Assembly: GCA_040766665.1 (NCBI GenBank)
Contig: JAXGQD010000013.1
Span: forward strand, 1-32,859
Direction of reading: 5' to 3'
DNA from: JAXGQD01 sp040766665
Lineage (GTDB): Bacteria; Bacillota; Clostridia; Saccharofermentanales; Fastidiosipilaceae
Length of the DNA: 32,859 nucleotides
Shown here: positions 32,080-32,859 of the stretch, in pieces
How the letters are laid out: every line of letters begins with the position of its first letter
Numbering within the stretch: the stretch's first letter is position 1
Notes under the pieces: generated by a model
The model's input: the letters and a program-made list of their open reading frames with translations, nothing else
The model's database searches: none
Told to the model about the DNA's origin: nothing
Translations under genes and position numbers: made by a program

Positions 32080-32859
32080 ATGAAAAAATGTGTGCTGATT
32101 CCTGATTCTTTTAAAGGAACCATGGGCTCTACTGAAGTAGTAGAGATTATGGCTGAATCCATCCGGCGCTTTTTTCCTACCTGCGAAATTGTAAAAATTC
32201 CAATCGCAGATGGGGGAGAAGGAACCGTTGACTGCTTATTGCCGGTCATTGGTGCGGAAGTGGTGAAGGTAGAGGTCAGCGGACCGCATTTTGAAAAAAT
32301 CACGGCAAAGTATGCTAAGAAAGGCGAGCTGGCCATTATCGAAATGGCACAGACAGCCGGACTAATCTTGGTAGATGAAAGTTCTAGCCCTTTAGATACA
32401 ACGACTTTCGGAACCGGGGAATTAATCAAACATGCAATAGCGGATGGTTGTAAAACCATCATGCTGGGACTGGGAGGTTCCTGTACCAATGATGCAGGTG
32501 CCGGTTTAGCCGCAGCCCTCGGTACGAGATTTTTTGATGAGAATCATGAAAGCTTTGTACCTACCGGTGCTGGATTATCAAGAATAAAACATATCGACAA
32601 CCGCGAGACCGAAGAGCGTTTGCGGGGTGTCGAAATCATAGCAATGTGTGATATCGACAACCCGCTCTTCGGTGACAACGGCGCTGCTTATGTTTTTGCC
32701 CCACAAAAAGGGGCTGACGAAGATGCGGTACGTGTATTAGATCAAGGCCTGCGCGCCATTGCTGAAGTGATTTCTAAAGATCTGGGTAAAGACGTCGCAC
32801 TATTACCCGGCAGTGGTGCTGCAGGAGGCCTAGGCGCAGGTGTTTCGGCTTTTCTAAAC
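32080..32859 (+). CDS. Glycerate kinase (GarK/GlxK family), cut by the window end
   Basis: The first 260 codons of a usually about 380-residue kinase that phosphorylates D-glycerate to a phosphoglycerate (2-phosphoglycerate in this family). Signature parts are the start VLIPDSFKGTMGSTEV, PIADGGEGTVDCLL, TFGTGELIKHAI, LGLGGSCTNDAGAGLAAALG, CDIDNPLFGDNGAAYVFAPQ and PGSGAAGGLGAG near the cut end. GAGGTG stands before the ATG at 32080, 36 bases after the GarR-like gene. No stop is reached, so the gene continues past the window. Together with the preceding reductase it would feed a C3 fragment into lower glycolysis. Confidence 0.93.
   Translation, partial: MKKCVLIPDSFKGTMGSTEVVEIMAESIRRFFPTCEIVKIPIADGGEGTVDCLLPVIGAEVVKVEVSGPHFEKITAKYAKKGELAIIEMAQTAGLILVDESSSPLDTTTFGTGELIKHAIADGCKTIMLGLGGSCTNDAGAGLAAALGTRFFDENHESFVPTGAGLSRIKHIDNRETEERLRGVEIIAMCDIDNPLFGDNGAAYVFAPQKGADEDAVRVLDQGLRAIAEVISKDLGKDVALLPGSGAAGGLGAGVSAFLN

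Overview
The window looks like a chromosomal segment of a low-to-middle GC Gram-positive anaerobe, most likely a Clostridia-type member of the Bacillota. This is inferred from the lipoprotein signals with Ala/Thr/Glu-rich spacers, the fused trehalose PTS protein, two RbsABC-type sugar ABC transporters, an FCD-GntR and a LacI regulator, and strong purine-rich ribosome binding sites. No species can be named from the sequence alone.

Layout. (1) 1-3052: a tRNA-Ala(GGC) gene with a clear promoter and terminator, then a decayed IS66-family transposase tail, then a near-complete IS21-family element (istA/istB) inserted at the edge of that remnant. (2) 3196-10707: a LacI-regulated, ribose-like sugar operon: LacI regulator, a broken URO-D-family gene, ribokinase, ribose pyranase (RbsD), and a binding protein, permease and double ATPase. 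Palindromic LacI-type sites lie in front of both the regulator and the operon. (3) 10734-14449, minus strand: a trehalose module (phosphotrehalase plus PTS EIIBCA). (4) 14835-18747, plus strand: a MATE exporter, an AroE-like dehydrogenase with an altered substrate motif, a small unknown gene and an aldose 1-epimerase. (5) 18838-32859: two divergent operons around an FCD-GntR regulator. The minus-strand operon encodes a URO-D-family protein, a thiolase and a MIF-type tautomerase. The plus-strand operon encodes a UlaG-like lactonase, a BKACE (DUF849) beta-keto acid cleavage enzyme, a transaldolase-family protein, a second ABC sugar transporter, a 3-hydroxyacyl-CoA/gulonate-dehydrogenase-family enzyme, a DeoC-family aldolase, a tartronate-semialdehyde-reductase-like gene broken by two one-base lesions, and a glycerate kinase that runs off the window.

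How region 5 may work. The 10-mer TGTCAGACAA occurs three times within about 1.05 kb: just downstream of the promoter of the minus operon, just downstream of the promoter of the plus operon, and across the start codon of the GntR gene itself. I read this as one regulon. The enzyme set suggests a CoA-dependent route for a sugar acid or sugar lactone: import by the ABC transporter, lactone opening, oxidation to a beta-keto acid, retro-Claisen cleavage with acetyl-CoA by BKACE, thiolase handling of the C4 product, aldolase/transaldolase steps, and recovery of a C3 unit as glycerate and phosphoglycerate. The combination is unusual and the substrate is unknown; this is inference from families and co-regulation.

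Limits: functions are assigned by reading motifs, without database searches. Exact IS ends and several starts are estimates. The two broken genes could be true pseudogenes or sequencing errors.
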